Made by a program: the position numbers and the translations under genes. A DNA stretch of 64,000 bases. Source: JAKZVK01 sp965248255. GTDB lineage: Bacteria > Acidobacteriota > Terriglobia > Bryobacterales > UBA6623. Positions 46,453 to 54,112 of the stretch are shown here, piece by piece. The stretch lies in contig CBDFIW010000004.1 of assembly GCA_965248255.1 (NCBI GenBank), forward strand, positions 1,922,001 to 1,986,000. Direction: 5' to 3'. How positions within the stretch are numbered: position 1 is the first letter of the stretch; the number at the start of each line of letters is the position of its first letter. The notes under the pieces were generated by a model, which ran no database searches, had not been told where the DNA came from, and worked only from the letters and a program-made list of their open reading frames with translations.

Positions 46453-46552
46453 ATCCGCTTTTCCCGGGGCGAGCCCAACGGCCCCGCGCTTAGCGGCTTC
46501 CCTGGATGGGTGCTTGCCCCGTGCTACTCTTTTCCGTGTGGGATATAGGGGC

Positions 46553-47443
46553 GTGTATGCGGAGACCCTCATTCGGGCGGACGTCGACGAGATCTGGCGT
46601 CACACACAGGACCCGGATCTCCACAAGCTTTGGGATCTGCGGTTTACCAACATCCGCTACCTCCCGAGGGCGTCGGAGAGCGAGCCACAGAGTTTCCGCT
46701 ATACGACGCGCCTGGGGTTTGGTCTGAAGATCGAGGGCGAGGGCGAGGGCACCGGAACAGCCAAGGACGCTACGGGGCAGGCTACGTCGGCCCTGCGATT
46801 CTGGTCAGCCGACCGGAAATCGCTGATCGAAGAAGGCTCCGGGTACTGGCGGTATGTCCCGTGTGAGGGCGGGACTCGATTCCTGACGTGGTACGACTAT
46901 CAGGCCCGGTTCGGAGCCCTGGGAAGGCTTGTGGACCGGCTGGCTTTTCGACCCTTGCTCCGCTGGGCCACGGCGTGGAGCTTCGATCGGTTGCGCCTCT
47001 GGATTGACAGGGGTGTGACGCCTCAAACGTCGACGCGTCTCACATTGATACACGGCTTGGCGCGGCTTGGAGTCGCTTTCATCTGGCTTTGGCAAGGCCT
47101 CGTCCCGAAGCTGCTGTTCGAACATGCGGATGAACAGGCAATGATGGCCGCAGCCGGCCTTTCGAGCGAACTGTTGCCGGTGGTCGGCGCTATTGAGGTC
47201 TTATTGGCCACCGCCACCTTGGTTCTGTGGCGGTGGCGGCCCTTCTTCCTGATCAATGTGCTATTGATGTTGATTGCGCTGGCAAGTGTTGCCCTGCAAT
47301 CGTCCTCGTATCTGGTAGCGGCGTTCAACCCCGTTACGCTGAACGCGGGCATGATCGTTCTGTCGTTGACCGGCTACCTAGCCGGCGCTGAAATCCCTTC
47401 AGCTGCCCGCTGTCGCCGCCAGCCTCGGAAAGACTCTGCGTGA
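46553..47443 (+). CDS. SRPBCC - DoxX-like membrane fusion protein
   Basis: The N-terminal half (AETLIRADVDEIWRHTQDPDL) looks like a SRPBCC/polyketide-cyclase-type ligand-binding domain. The C-terminal half (from about 160) has four helices of the DoxX_3 type (LIHGLARLGVAFIWLWQGLVP, AIEVLLATATLVLW, LLMLIALASVAL). The frame is open from 46514; GTG 46553 was chosen for tagggg just upstream, with GTG 46538 as an alternative. It is the first gene of a coupled four-gene operon. Such fusions often accompany DUF4166 genes, as here, but their substrate is unknown. Confidence 0.75.
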   Translation: MYAETLIRADVDEIWRHTQDPDLHKLWDLRFTNIRYLPRASESEPQSFRYTTRLGFGLKIEGEGEGTGTAKDATGQATSALRFWSADRKSLIEEGSGYWRYVPCEGGTRFLTWYDYQARFGALGRLVDRLAFRPLLRWATAWSFDRLRLWIDRGVTPQTSTRLTLIHGLARLGVAFIWLWQGLVPKLLFEHADEQAMMAAAGLSSELLPVVGAIEVLLATATLVLWRWRPFFLINVLLMLIALASVALQSSSYLVAAFNPVTLNAGMIVLSLTGYLAGAEIPSAARCRRQPRKDSA

Positions 47444-48117
47444 GATCGATCTACGAGCGCGCCCTCGGGTCTGATTTCGACCGCCTTCACCCCAAGGTAA
47501 GGCGCCGTTTCGGGTTTTCGAGCCGCGATGGGGCAGCCTCCATCGGGACCGGAGTGATGGAGGAGGTGTGGCATGACGCACCCTATACGGTGCCGTTCCT
47601 GCGCTTAGGTACGCGGCGCCACATCATGTTTCCGGAGACGGGCCGGAACGTGCCGTTTAAGGTCGAGAACTACGCCTATCTCGACGAACTCGGACGCGAG
47701 ACCGTCACCTGGATTCGTACCTTCCAAACCAAGCCGCCCCGCCGCTTTGACGCGTACATGATCTACAGCGAGGAGCGTGGCCGCATCGTCGACTACATGG
47801 GCACACATCAGCACCTGGCGGTCGACATTGAACTCGGCGTTGCTTCGAACGGCGGCCTTCAAGTGTGCTCCAACGCGCAGCGTTTCTACGAGGGACTCAT
47901 CGGCTTCAAGTTCCCCATGTTTCTCTCGGGAGTTGCGGACGCTTGCGAGTGGTACGACGATGTAGCACAGTGCTTTCGGATCGAGGTCGCCGTACGCAAT
48001 AGCACCTGGGGACGGATTTTCGGTTACAAAGGACGATTCCAGGCTGCGTGGCAGGCGGTCGGTGCCGCCGATATTCCGGCTACGATTCTGCCTTGCCGAA
48101 CCGAGCGTCGGGAGTAG
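47440..48117 (+). CDS. DUF4166 protein
   Basis: 225 aa. It contains the DUF4166 pattern: RALGSDFDRLHPKVRRRFG near the start, PETGRNVPFKVENYAYLDELGRETVTW in parts, and IGFKFPMFLSGVADACEWYDD at the end. It starts at GTG 47440 inside the previous stop (gtga), showing translational coupling. It is soluble with no signal. DUF4166 is frequently linked to DoxX-like and SRPBCC proteins; the function is unknown. It may act on a lipophilic compound with its neighbours. Confidence 0.8.
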   Translation: MRSIYERALGSDFDRLHPKVRRRFGFSSRDGAASIGTGVMEEVWHDAPYTVPFLRLGTRRHIMFPETGRNVPFKVENYAYLDELGRETVTWIRTFQTKPPRRFDAYMIYSEERGRIVDYMGTHQHLAVDIELGVASNGGLQVCSNAQRFYEGLIGFKFPMFLSGVADACEWYDDVAQCFRIEVAVRNSTWGRIFGYKGRFQAAWQAVGAADIPATILPCRTERRE

Positions 48118-48123
48118 AAGCGG

Positions 48124-48861
48124 GTGCTGCATTTCTTTTCGACCTACGCTTACTTCACCTTCAGCCTCGTGCTGCTGGGGTTGTTCGGGCTAGGGATGTA
48201 CGCCTTTCCGTCACAACGCCGACCGATGATACTTGCCGGCGTCATTTCCGGTCCCGGCGCACTCTACCAGAGCATATTCGTCCCGGAGTACTGGGAACCG
48301 GTTCAATTGTTCCGGTTCTTGGCCGGACCGGAGGACTTGATCTTCCTGGTCTCGATGGGCGGCCTGGGCTGGCTGATTGTGCCTGTTCTTTACGGGCGGC
48401 GAACTATGCAGTTCAATATTCGCCCCTGGCGGATCACGCGGGCTTATGTAGGCTTTACAGTCATCTTTCTTGGCGTGTGGCTGACGTTGTGGAACGCTGG
48501 GATGCATGTCCTCCGAGCCGAACTTGTGGCGACCGCAGCAGTCGTGTTGACCGTCCTCGTTCTGCGTCTGCGCTTCTGGCCTTTGGTGGTCATAGGACCA
48601 CTGCTTTTCGGACTGCCCTACACGGTTCTTCTCTCCCTGGGGCTGTGGTTGCACCCCGAGTTTCTCGGGCAGTGGAACCTCAATTCACTGACCGGGTTGT
48701 ACGTGCTGGGAATCCCGATTGAAGAGACGGCTTGGGCTTTCTCCTACGGCGCCGCATGGCCGCTTCTGCTCGTGTACCATTTCGACCTGCGACTTTTGAA
48801 AGCCACCAGAACGCCGACGGGCTCGCGCGGCGCCATAGTGAACCCGATGGAGCCGTCTTGA
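48124..48861 (+). CDS. Lycopene-cyclase-domain membrane protein
   Basis: 245 aa, about six to seven membrane helices. The segment GIPIEETAWAFSYGAAWPLL carries the P-x-E-E motif of the heterodimeric/fused lycopene cyclase domain (CrtYc/d, CarR type), in which the glutamates take part in ring closure. Only one such region is well marked; the first half is more divergent. It lies 6 bp after the DUF4166 gene and overlaps the next start by four bases (ttga). Real carotenoid cyclisation or a related terpenoid/lipid reaction is plausible. No crtB or crtI is nearby. Confidence 0.75.
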   Translation: MLHFFSTYAYFTFSLVLLGLFGLGMYAFPSQRRPMILAGVISGPGALYQSIFVPEYWEPVQLFRFLAGPEDLIFLVSMGGLGWLIVPVLYGRRTMQFNIRPWRITRAYVGFTVIFLGVWLTLWNAGMHVLRAELVATAAVVLTVLVLRLRFWPLVVIGPLLFGLPYTVLLSLGLWLHPEFLGQWNLNSLTGLYVLGIPIEETAWAFSYGAAWPLLLVYHFDLRLLKATRTPTGSRGAIVNPMEPS

Positions 48862-51800
48862 GCTTTTTCACCCCTCTGTTCCCGACGCTGGCTCGCTTCG
48901 GTTATCGCAACTCCCGTGTGATGATCGGAAGCGCGGCTGTGTTGCTGCTGTGCGCGCCGTGGTTGCTTGAAGGGCTGCGGGTCGAGGCGGACGCGTCGAG
49001 AGTCGTCCCCTACGAAGATGCACTGGCACTGACCTACCGCGAGAATCGAGCGCTGTTTGGCGAAGCGAACCGCCTGGTCATTGAGCTTCGCTACAGCGAG
49101 GTGAGTCCGGCCGTTGTGAACAAGTTCACTGACCGCTTAGCTCAAACCCTCGAAGCTTGGGACGACATTCGATACGTCGACCATCAACCGTTCGCGCGGG
49201 AAGGGTCCCAAGAATACAGGATGAGCCTGAGGGCGGCTCTGTTGAATTCCGAACCGGCGGTTCTGGAGGACTTCATGGCGCGGTTTGGGGAGCGGGGTAT
49301 GCGGCGCGAGCTCTTGCGAACGCGGAAGCGGTTGATCGCCCTCGATGACCCGGCGCTAAGACAGCAGGTCAGCGATGACGTCCTCAACCTGCGCAGTTTC
49401 TTGGTCCGGTTTCAAGAGCCCCGCATTGGGCCGTTGCGGCTTTCGGTGGTCACAGGTTATCTGGACGCACCCGACGGTGGTTCCCGGCTCGTCGTGCTCC
49501 AGCCAACGGGCTCGGCCGAGGAGAGCGCCTATTGCATGGACCTAGTCGACCGTCTCCACGCGGCCATCGGGAAGCTGAAGGCGGAACAGGACGGGGCTCA
49601 CTCGATCGAGCATCGGCTGACCGGCGTTCACGTGGTCACTGCCGAGAGCACGCGCATTCTGTTTCGCGACATGACGGTGATCAGCGCGGCCGCAGCCGGG
49701 ATGCTGTTCGTAGTCGTGTGGCTGGCTTTTGGACAGCTTCGGGCCACCTTGCTCTGCTTCTCGCCGTTGTTAGTGTCGCAAGTCGGGATCTTCATTCTCG
49801 CCCGCTTCTTCTTCAACCCAATTCACTTCCTCACGATCGGTTTCGCCGCCGTGGTGGTAGGTCTGGGCCTGGACTTCAGTCTGCACCTGACGGCACGCTT
49901 CGCCCAGTTCGCCTCCAAGGACGGCGTCGAGTCCGCTGTCCACAAGACCCTGACCGACGCCGGCCCTCCCGTAGTCATCGGCGCTGTGAGTACGGCCGTC
50001 GCCTTCTTGGCGTTGCTGTTCACCGACAATCGAGGGCTCATTCAGTTCGGGGCGCTTACCTCGGTAGGCTTGCTCGTGACTCTGGCGGTGACCCTGCTCC
50101 TGTTTCCCCCGCTGGCGAAGCTACTTGGCGGGCCGTTGGCGGAGAGTTCGCAGGGATTGAGCGTGCGTTGGATCCCCACGGGGCTGTTCCGCTTTGCCGC
50201 GTCGCGCCCGACGTTCGCGCTTGCCATTGCAGTGCCGGTCCTTCTGGTGAGCCTGCCGCTCGCGGCGGACTTCCAGTTCGACGACAACATCCGGCAACTG
50301 TTTCCGGACGAGGTACGGGCACTGGATGTCGCGGCGGAGATTTCGGAGAGCTACGGTGAGTCTTTCGGAGCGACGACCGGGATCACCGTACGAGCCGCGG
50401 ATCTCGAGCTTGCAATGGCGGAACAACGTCAGCTCGACGACCGCCTCGCCGCTATGGTGGATCGCGGGGAAGTCGCGGGATTCGAGTCGCCGTCACTGTA
50501 CTGGGCATACCCTGCCGCGGTTGAGGAGAAGCGGCAAGCGTGGGAGCGCGCCCGCGAGGAGGTGAAGCAAGGTCGCGTGCGCTTCAGGCCATTGCTGGCG
50601 AAGCTTCGGTTCCGGCTCACTCCTGAACTCGACGCCTACTACGATAGGATCGAAAGGGTTGTGTCCGGCGCCCGCGAGCCGTCAGCCGATCCTAGCGGGC
50701 TGCCGAGACTGAAGAGGTACTTCGCGCGCACGGATGACGGCTACCGCCTGCAGACCTACGTGGCTCCGACCGTGTCCGAGGATGGCGGCAGTGCACCAAT
50801 GACACTCCGTGTCACCCGCAAGCTGGAGGAATCTCAATCAACGCCCGGGACTGCAACGAGCATTTCGGGCCTGGTGCAGATTTATCAGCGGGTCAATGAG
50901 TTGATGCTGGCCGATTTCGCTCGAATCAGCTGGCTCGCCGCAGCCTTGGTGGCCGTGATTGTTCTGATCTTTTTCCGCAGCTTGACCGCCGGCCTGGTGG
51001 CGCTGGTTCCGCTGGCGGCGGCCCTGCCGGCGACGGTGGCCGTGCTGGAGGCAGCCGATATCCGCCTGTTGCCTCAGTCCATCGGCTTCGCAGCGATCAT
51101 CATTGGCGTGGGAATCGACGACGCCGTCCACATCTTGACGAGAACAATGCACGGGTCCGGTGGCATCCGGCAGGCGCTGGCCGAAATCGGCCCGATCATC
51201 ACGCTTACGACCGTATCGACGATGATCGGATTCGGCGCGCTGGCTCTGTGCAGCCTGGCAGTGGTATCGTCGCTGGGCTTGGCGGTGGCGATCGGCGTGG
51301 GCGCTTGCTGGTTCTTCTCGATGTTTCTGCTCCCCGCCGCCTGCCGCTGGGTCGTTCACACTCCCGACCGCTCGGCTGCGGTGTTATTGCTCGGGGCTGC
51401 GCTTGTGGCCTTCACCGTTGCGCCCGTCTCCGCGCAGCCCAAGACAGCGGCCGAAATCATGGGCAAGCTACAGGAAACCACCGACTCGGTCGACGCCTTC
51501 TCTTGCCGCATTCGCCAGGTCAAGACTCTCGAGCAGTTTGAGGGCGAGATCCGGCTTGAGGGCCCCTTGCTCTACCAGAAGCCGCACTACGTCAAGCTCG
51601 ACATGGAAGGGGACGAGAACATCTCGCTTTATAGCGACGGTGATTCAATCTGGTTGGTGGATCGGGATCTCGAGGAGGTCGAGAAGGTTCCGACCGAAGG
51701 CGCTAATGCGAAGCGGCGGCTTGCGCGCTTGCTGCCGCCGCTGTTTTTCTTGTCGCGAAAGGAAGTCGAGGAGGGATTCGAGATTGTCTCCACTGAGCCT

Positions 51801-52025
51801 CAGCTCAGTGAGCATCGGCTCGAAATGACGCCGCGCGTGGAGGGAGAATTTCCTTTCGAGCGTCTTGACGTCGACATCGATGGCCGCTTTCGAATTCGAA
51901 GAATGGCGCTTCGGTTTAGTAACGGCGACTCGGTGGATACGTTCTTGCAGGATTGCAAGAAGCTCGGACGCATCTCGACCATCGTGTTTCAGTATCACGG
52001 TGAGTCGAGCGGCACAGGGAACTAA
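48858..52025 (+). CDS. MMPL/RND-family exporter fused to a LolA-like periplasmic domain
   Basis: 1,055 aa from TTG 48858, which overlaps the previous stop and has ggag 5 bp upstream; a GTG at 48837 is possible. Two RND repeats, each one helix plus a porter-like loop plus about five helices, carry typical MMPL segments (VVVGLGLDFSLHLTARF, IIIGVGIDDAVHILTRTM). Then, at about 835-859, a hydrophobic stretch ends LVAFTVAPVSAQ like a signal peptide. A LolA-fold domain follows (860-1055, AAEIMGKLQETTDSVDAFSC, DSIWLVDRDLEEVEKV). MMPL proteins export lipids and hydrophobic compounds, and LolA carries lipoproteins across the periplasm. The fusion suggests one machine for extracting and ferrying a lipid. 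It is last in the operon. Confidence 0.85.
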   Translation: MSFFTPLFPTLARFGYRNSRVMIGSAAVLLLCAPWLLEGLRVEADASRVVPYEDALALTYRENRALFGEANRLVIELRYSEVSPAVVNKFTDRLAQTLEAWDDIRYVDHQPFAREGSQEYRMSLRAALLNSEPAVLEDFMARFGERGMRRELLRTRKRLIALDDPALRQQVSDDVLNLRSFLVRFQEPRIGPLRLSVVTGYLDAPDGGSRLVVLQPTGSAEESAYCMDLVDRLHAAIGKLKAEQDGAHSIEHRLTGVHVVTAESTRILFRDMTVISAAAAGMLFVVVWLAFGQLRATLLCFSPLLVSQVGIFILARFFFNPIHFLTIGFAAVVVGLGLDFSLHLTARFAQFASKDGVESAVHKTLTDAGPPVVIGAVSTAVAFLALLFTDNRGLIQFGALTSVGLLVTLAVTLLLFPPLAKLLGGPLAESSQGLSVRWIPTGLFRFAASRPTFALAIAVPVLLVSLPLAADFQFDDNIRQLFPDEVRALDVAAEISESYGESFGATTGITVRAADLELAMAEQRQLDDRLAAMVDRGEVAGFESPSLYWAYPAAVEEKRQAWERAREEVKQGRVRFRPLLAKLRFRLTPELDAYYDRIERVVSGAREPSADPSGLPRLKRYFARTDDGYRLQTYVAPTVSEDGGSAPMTLRVTRKLEESQSTPGTATSISGLVQIYQRVNELMLADFARISWLAAALVAVIVLIFFRSLTAGLVALVPLAAALPATVAVLEAADIRLLPQSIGFAAIIIGVGIDDAVHILTRTMHGSGGIRQALAEIGPIITLTTVSTMIGFGALALCSLAVVSSLGLAVAIGVGACWFFSMFLLPAACRWVVHTPDRSAAVLLLGAALVAFTVAPVSAQPKTAAEIMGKLQETTDSVDAFSCRIRQVKTLEQFEGEIRLEGPLLYQKPHYVKLDMEGDENISLYSDGDSIWLVDRDLEEVEKVPTEGANAKRRLARLLPPLFFLSRKEVEEGFEIVSTEPQLSEHRLEMTPRVEGEFPFERLDVDIDGRFRIRRMALRFSNGDSVDTFLQDCKKLGRISTIVFQYHGESSGTGN

Positions 52026-52051
52026 GTTCCTAGTCGCAGCGGCCGTAGGCC

Positions 52052-52069
52052 CGCGGGTTCACACCCGCG
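52052..52069 (-). repeat. GNRA-type hairpin overlapping the oxygenase stop codon
   Basis: Stem cgcgggt/acccgcg with loop gtga on the minus strand. The loop and preceding base supply the gtg-tga that ends the oxygenase gene at 52059. It also follows the MMPL-LolA stop at 52025, so it sits between convergent genes. Confidence 0.6.
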
Positions 52070-53006
52070 ACCGCGTCAACTTTCGCTTGAGTGCCCACAA
52101 GGGGCGGGCGACGGCTCTGGCCAGACGATAGACGGGCGACGCTACGACTTTCGCCAGGTTTTCGGAGAACTCCAACTCCCGGCCGTAGAGGTATTGGATC
52201 TGTGTATCCCGCCGCTGGATCAAGTTGCGCATCTCCGCCACATCCTGTTCCCCGAGCGTGTAGCCCGGCCGGAGATGTTCGGGCAGAGGCGACGGTACGT
52301 AGATGGTCCCGTGCGAGGGCTTGGTCTCTGCCGCCGGCCTCTCTTTGGTGTAGAAGTAGACGGCGATCGAGCGCCGGGAAACCTGCTTCTTCGCCTCCGG
52401 GAGCCGGATCACCGGGAAGCCGTGCCAGGAGCGCTCTGACGTTTCGAAGATGATACAACGGTTCTCAATTGGAAGAACTGACTTCACCGGGTTCTCCTCG
52501 GACGGCAGCCAGGGATTGAGGTGTAACTGGAGTGATCCGCCCCAAGTCTCCTCCCACTGCGAGTTCAGAAACAGAATCAGGTTGAGCCGCCGATGCAGTC
52601 CCGTCCGGGGGTGGAAGTTGAAATCCACGTGCGGGGTGAGGTCTTGGCCTTCGAGGTTTTCGTGTGTGCCACCGCCGACATACTCGGGGTCGTAGCGCAG
52701 TCTCGTAATGCCGGTGAGCCGGGCAACGAATCCAAGAAACTCCGGCGACCGCAGCATCGCGTCGAAGCGCCGATACGCCGGGCCCAAGCGAGGCAGGTCC
52801 TGCCGGAAGGCTTTGCGCCCCACTTCGCCCATCTCGTTGAGGGCGTGCGCCGAATCAAACGCCGGGAACTCGTCCTGCAATTGCCTCAGATAGTCAGGGT
52901 CGACAAAGTCGTCGAGAACGAGGTGTGGAAACGGTTGGCTCGAACGGAATTGCCGCCCCAAGGTTTCAACGCCGTTCAGAATCTCCGAATGGATCAACAC
53001 CGGCAT
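52059..53006 (-). CDS. 2-oxoglutarate/Fe(II)-dependent oxygenase
   Basis: 315 aa with a double-stranded beta-helix core. Iron ligands are His126 and Asp128 (LTPHVDFNFHP) and His195 (SWHGFPV); the 2-oxoglutarate-binding Arg is 211 or 212 (SRRSIAVYFY). The arrangement is that of prolyl-4-hydroxylase-like enzymes that hydroxylate proteins or small molecules. The C-terminal 90 residues are extra and basic (ARPLWALKRKLTRSRV), possibly for membrane or partner contact. Start ATG 53006 has no strong SD. It is convergent with the MMPL-LolA gene and not in an operon. Confidence 0.85.
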   Translation of the reverse strand: MPVLIHSEILNGVETLGRQFRSSQPFPHLVLDDFVDPDYLRQLQDEFPAFDSAHALNEMGEVGRKAFRQDLPRLGPAYRRFDAMLRSPEFLGFVARLTGITRLRYDPEYVGGGTHENLEGQDLTPHVDFNFHPRTGLHRRLNLILFLNSQWEETWGGSLQLHLNPWLPSEENPVKSVLPIENRCIIFETSERSWHGFPVIRLPEAKKQVSRRSIAVYFYTKERPAAETKPSHGTIYVPSPLPEHLRPGYTLGEQDVAEMRNLIQRRDTQIQYLYGRELEFSENLAKVVASPVYRLARAVARPLWALKRKLTRSRV

Positions 53007-53202
53007 CGGCCCGTTCGACCTATCTTCTCATCACAGGCGCGCAGGATTGCGGGTTGTTTCCAGTTGTCGATTTGATGGAGAATGTTGTCTTCTCACCTAA
53101 TCTCCAGCCGATGCACCTGTCGCCCATCGCCGCAGTCGGCCTCACTGACGCGTGTCGAGCACCGCTCGTCGCGCCCAACACTGCCCAAAGGAGGGATCTA
53201 CA

Positions 53203-54006
53203 TTGACCCACATCAATCATTTCGAGAGGTTTCCGCGAGTCGCCCAGGGGCTCTTCGCGTGCGCCGTCTTGCTGGCTGTCGCCGGAGCCGCGCCGGCCGT
53301 GGCGCAGGAGCGCGAGCCGAAGGCCGTTGAGATCACCAAAGCCATGATGGACAAGATGGGCGGCCAAGACGTCTGGAATGCGACTCGCTATATCCGTTTT
53401 GAGTTCAACGTCACGTCCGAGGGACAGCCTGCGCGCGGGCGCACGCACCTCTGGGACAAGTGGGAAGGCCGTTACCGGGTCGAAAGCAAGACAGCAGACG
53501 GCCAACAGCAAGTTGTGCTCTTCAATACGAACAGTCAGGAAGGCTCAGCTTATGTGGATGGCGAGGCGATCGAAGGCGACGCCGCCGCGGACGCCTTGAA
53601 GGGCGCCTACCGATCCTTCATCAACGACACCTATTGGCTCGCCATGCCTTGGAAGTGGATGGATCCAGGCGTGGGCCTGAAATACCTGGGCGAAAAAGAG
53701 CACGAGGGCGGGACCTGTGACGTGGTCGAGCTGAAGTTCAACAACGTAGGCCTGACCCCCGGCGACACTTACCACGGCTTCGTTTCGCAGGAGATCGGCA
53801 TGATGGTCTACTGGGAATACACCTTGCAAAGCGACCGCAAGGGTGCCTGGAAATGGGACTACAGCGACCACGACGGACTCATGCTGGCCTCCGATCACAC
53901 CAACGCCGAGGGGCGGCGGATTCACATGGGCCACGTCGCCGCCTTCAGCGAAGTCGACGACGCCTATTTCACCGACGCGGCTAAGACTCTCGACGGTCTG
54001 AAGTAA
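53203..54006 (+). CDS. Secreted LolA-fold-like protein of unknown function
   Basis: 267 aa from TTG 53203, chosen because ggaggg (53190-53195) lies 8 bp upstream; a GTG at 53152 lacks this. A signal peptide ends at PAVAQ (about residue 34). The mature protein has AMMDKMGGQDVWNATRYIRF and repeated beta strands (RTHLWDKWEGRYRVES, GMMVYWEYTLQSD), as in LolA-like single-domain periplasmic proteins. No specific family function is recognised. It follows the divergent oxygenase and precedes the DUF1592 gene by 106 bp of GC-rich, hairpin-prone DNA. Confidence 0.7.
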   Translation: MTHINHFERFPRVAQGLFACAVLLAVAGAAPAVAQEREPKAVEITKAMMDKMGGQDVWNATRYIRFEFNVTSEGQPARGRTHLWDKWEGRYRVESKTADGQQQVVLFNTNSQEGSAYVDGEAIEGDAAADALKGAYRSFINDTYWLAMPWKWMDPGVGLKYLGEKEHEGGTCDVVELKFNNVGLTPGDTYHGFVSQEIGMMVYWEYTLQSDRKGAWKWDYSDHDGLMLASDHTNAEGRRIHMGHVAAFSEVDDAYFTDAAKTLDGLK

Positions 54007-54112
54007 AGGCAGGCACAATAGCGACGGGGCGGGCCGCTACCCCCCCGCCCCTGCGGGTCCCTGCGCCCGCAGGCCCCGCTAGCAGTTTGATCCGATCCTT
54101 GATCTGAAAAAC

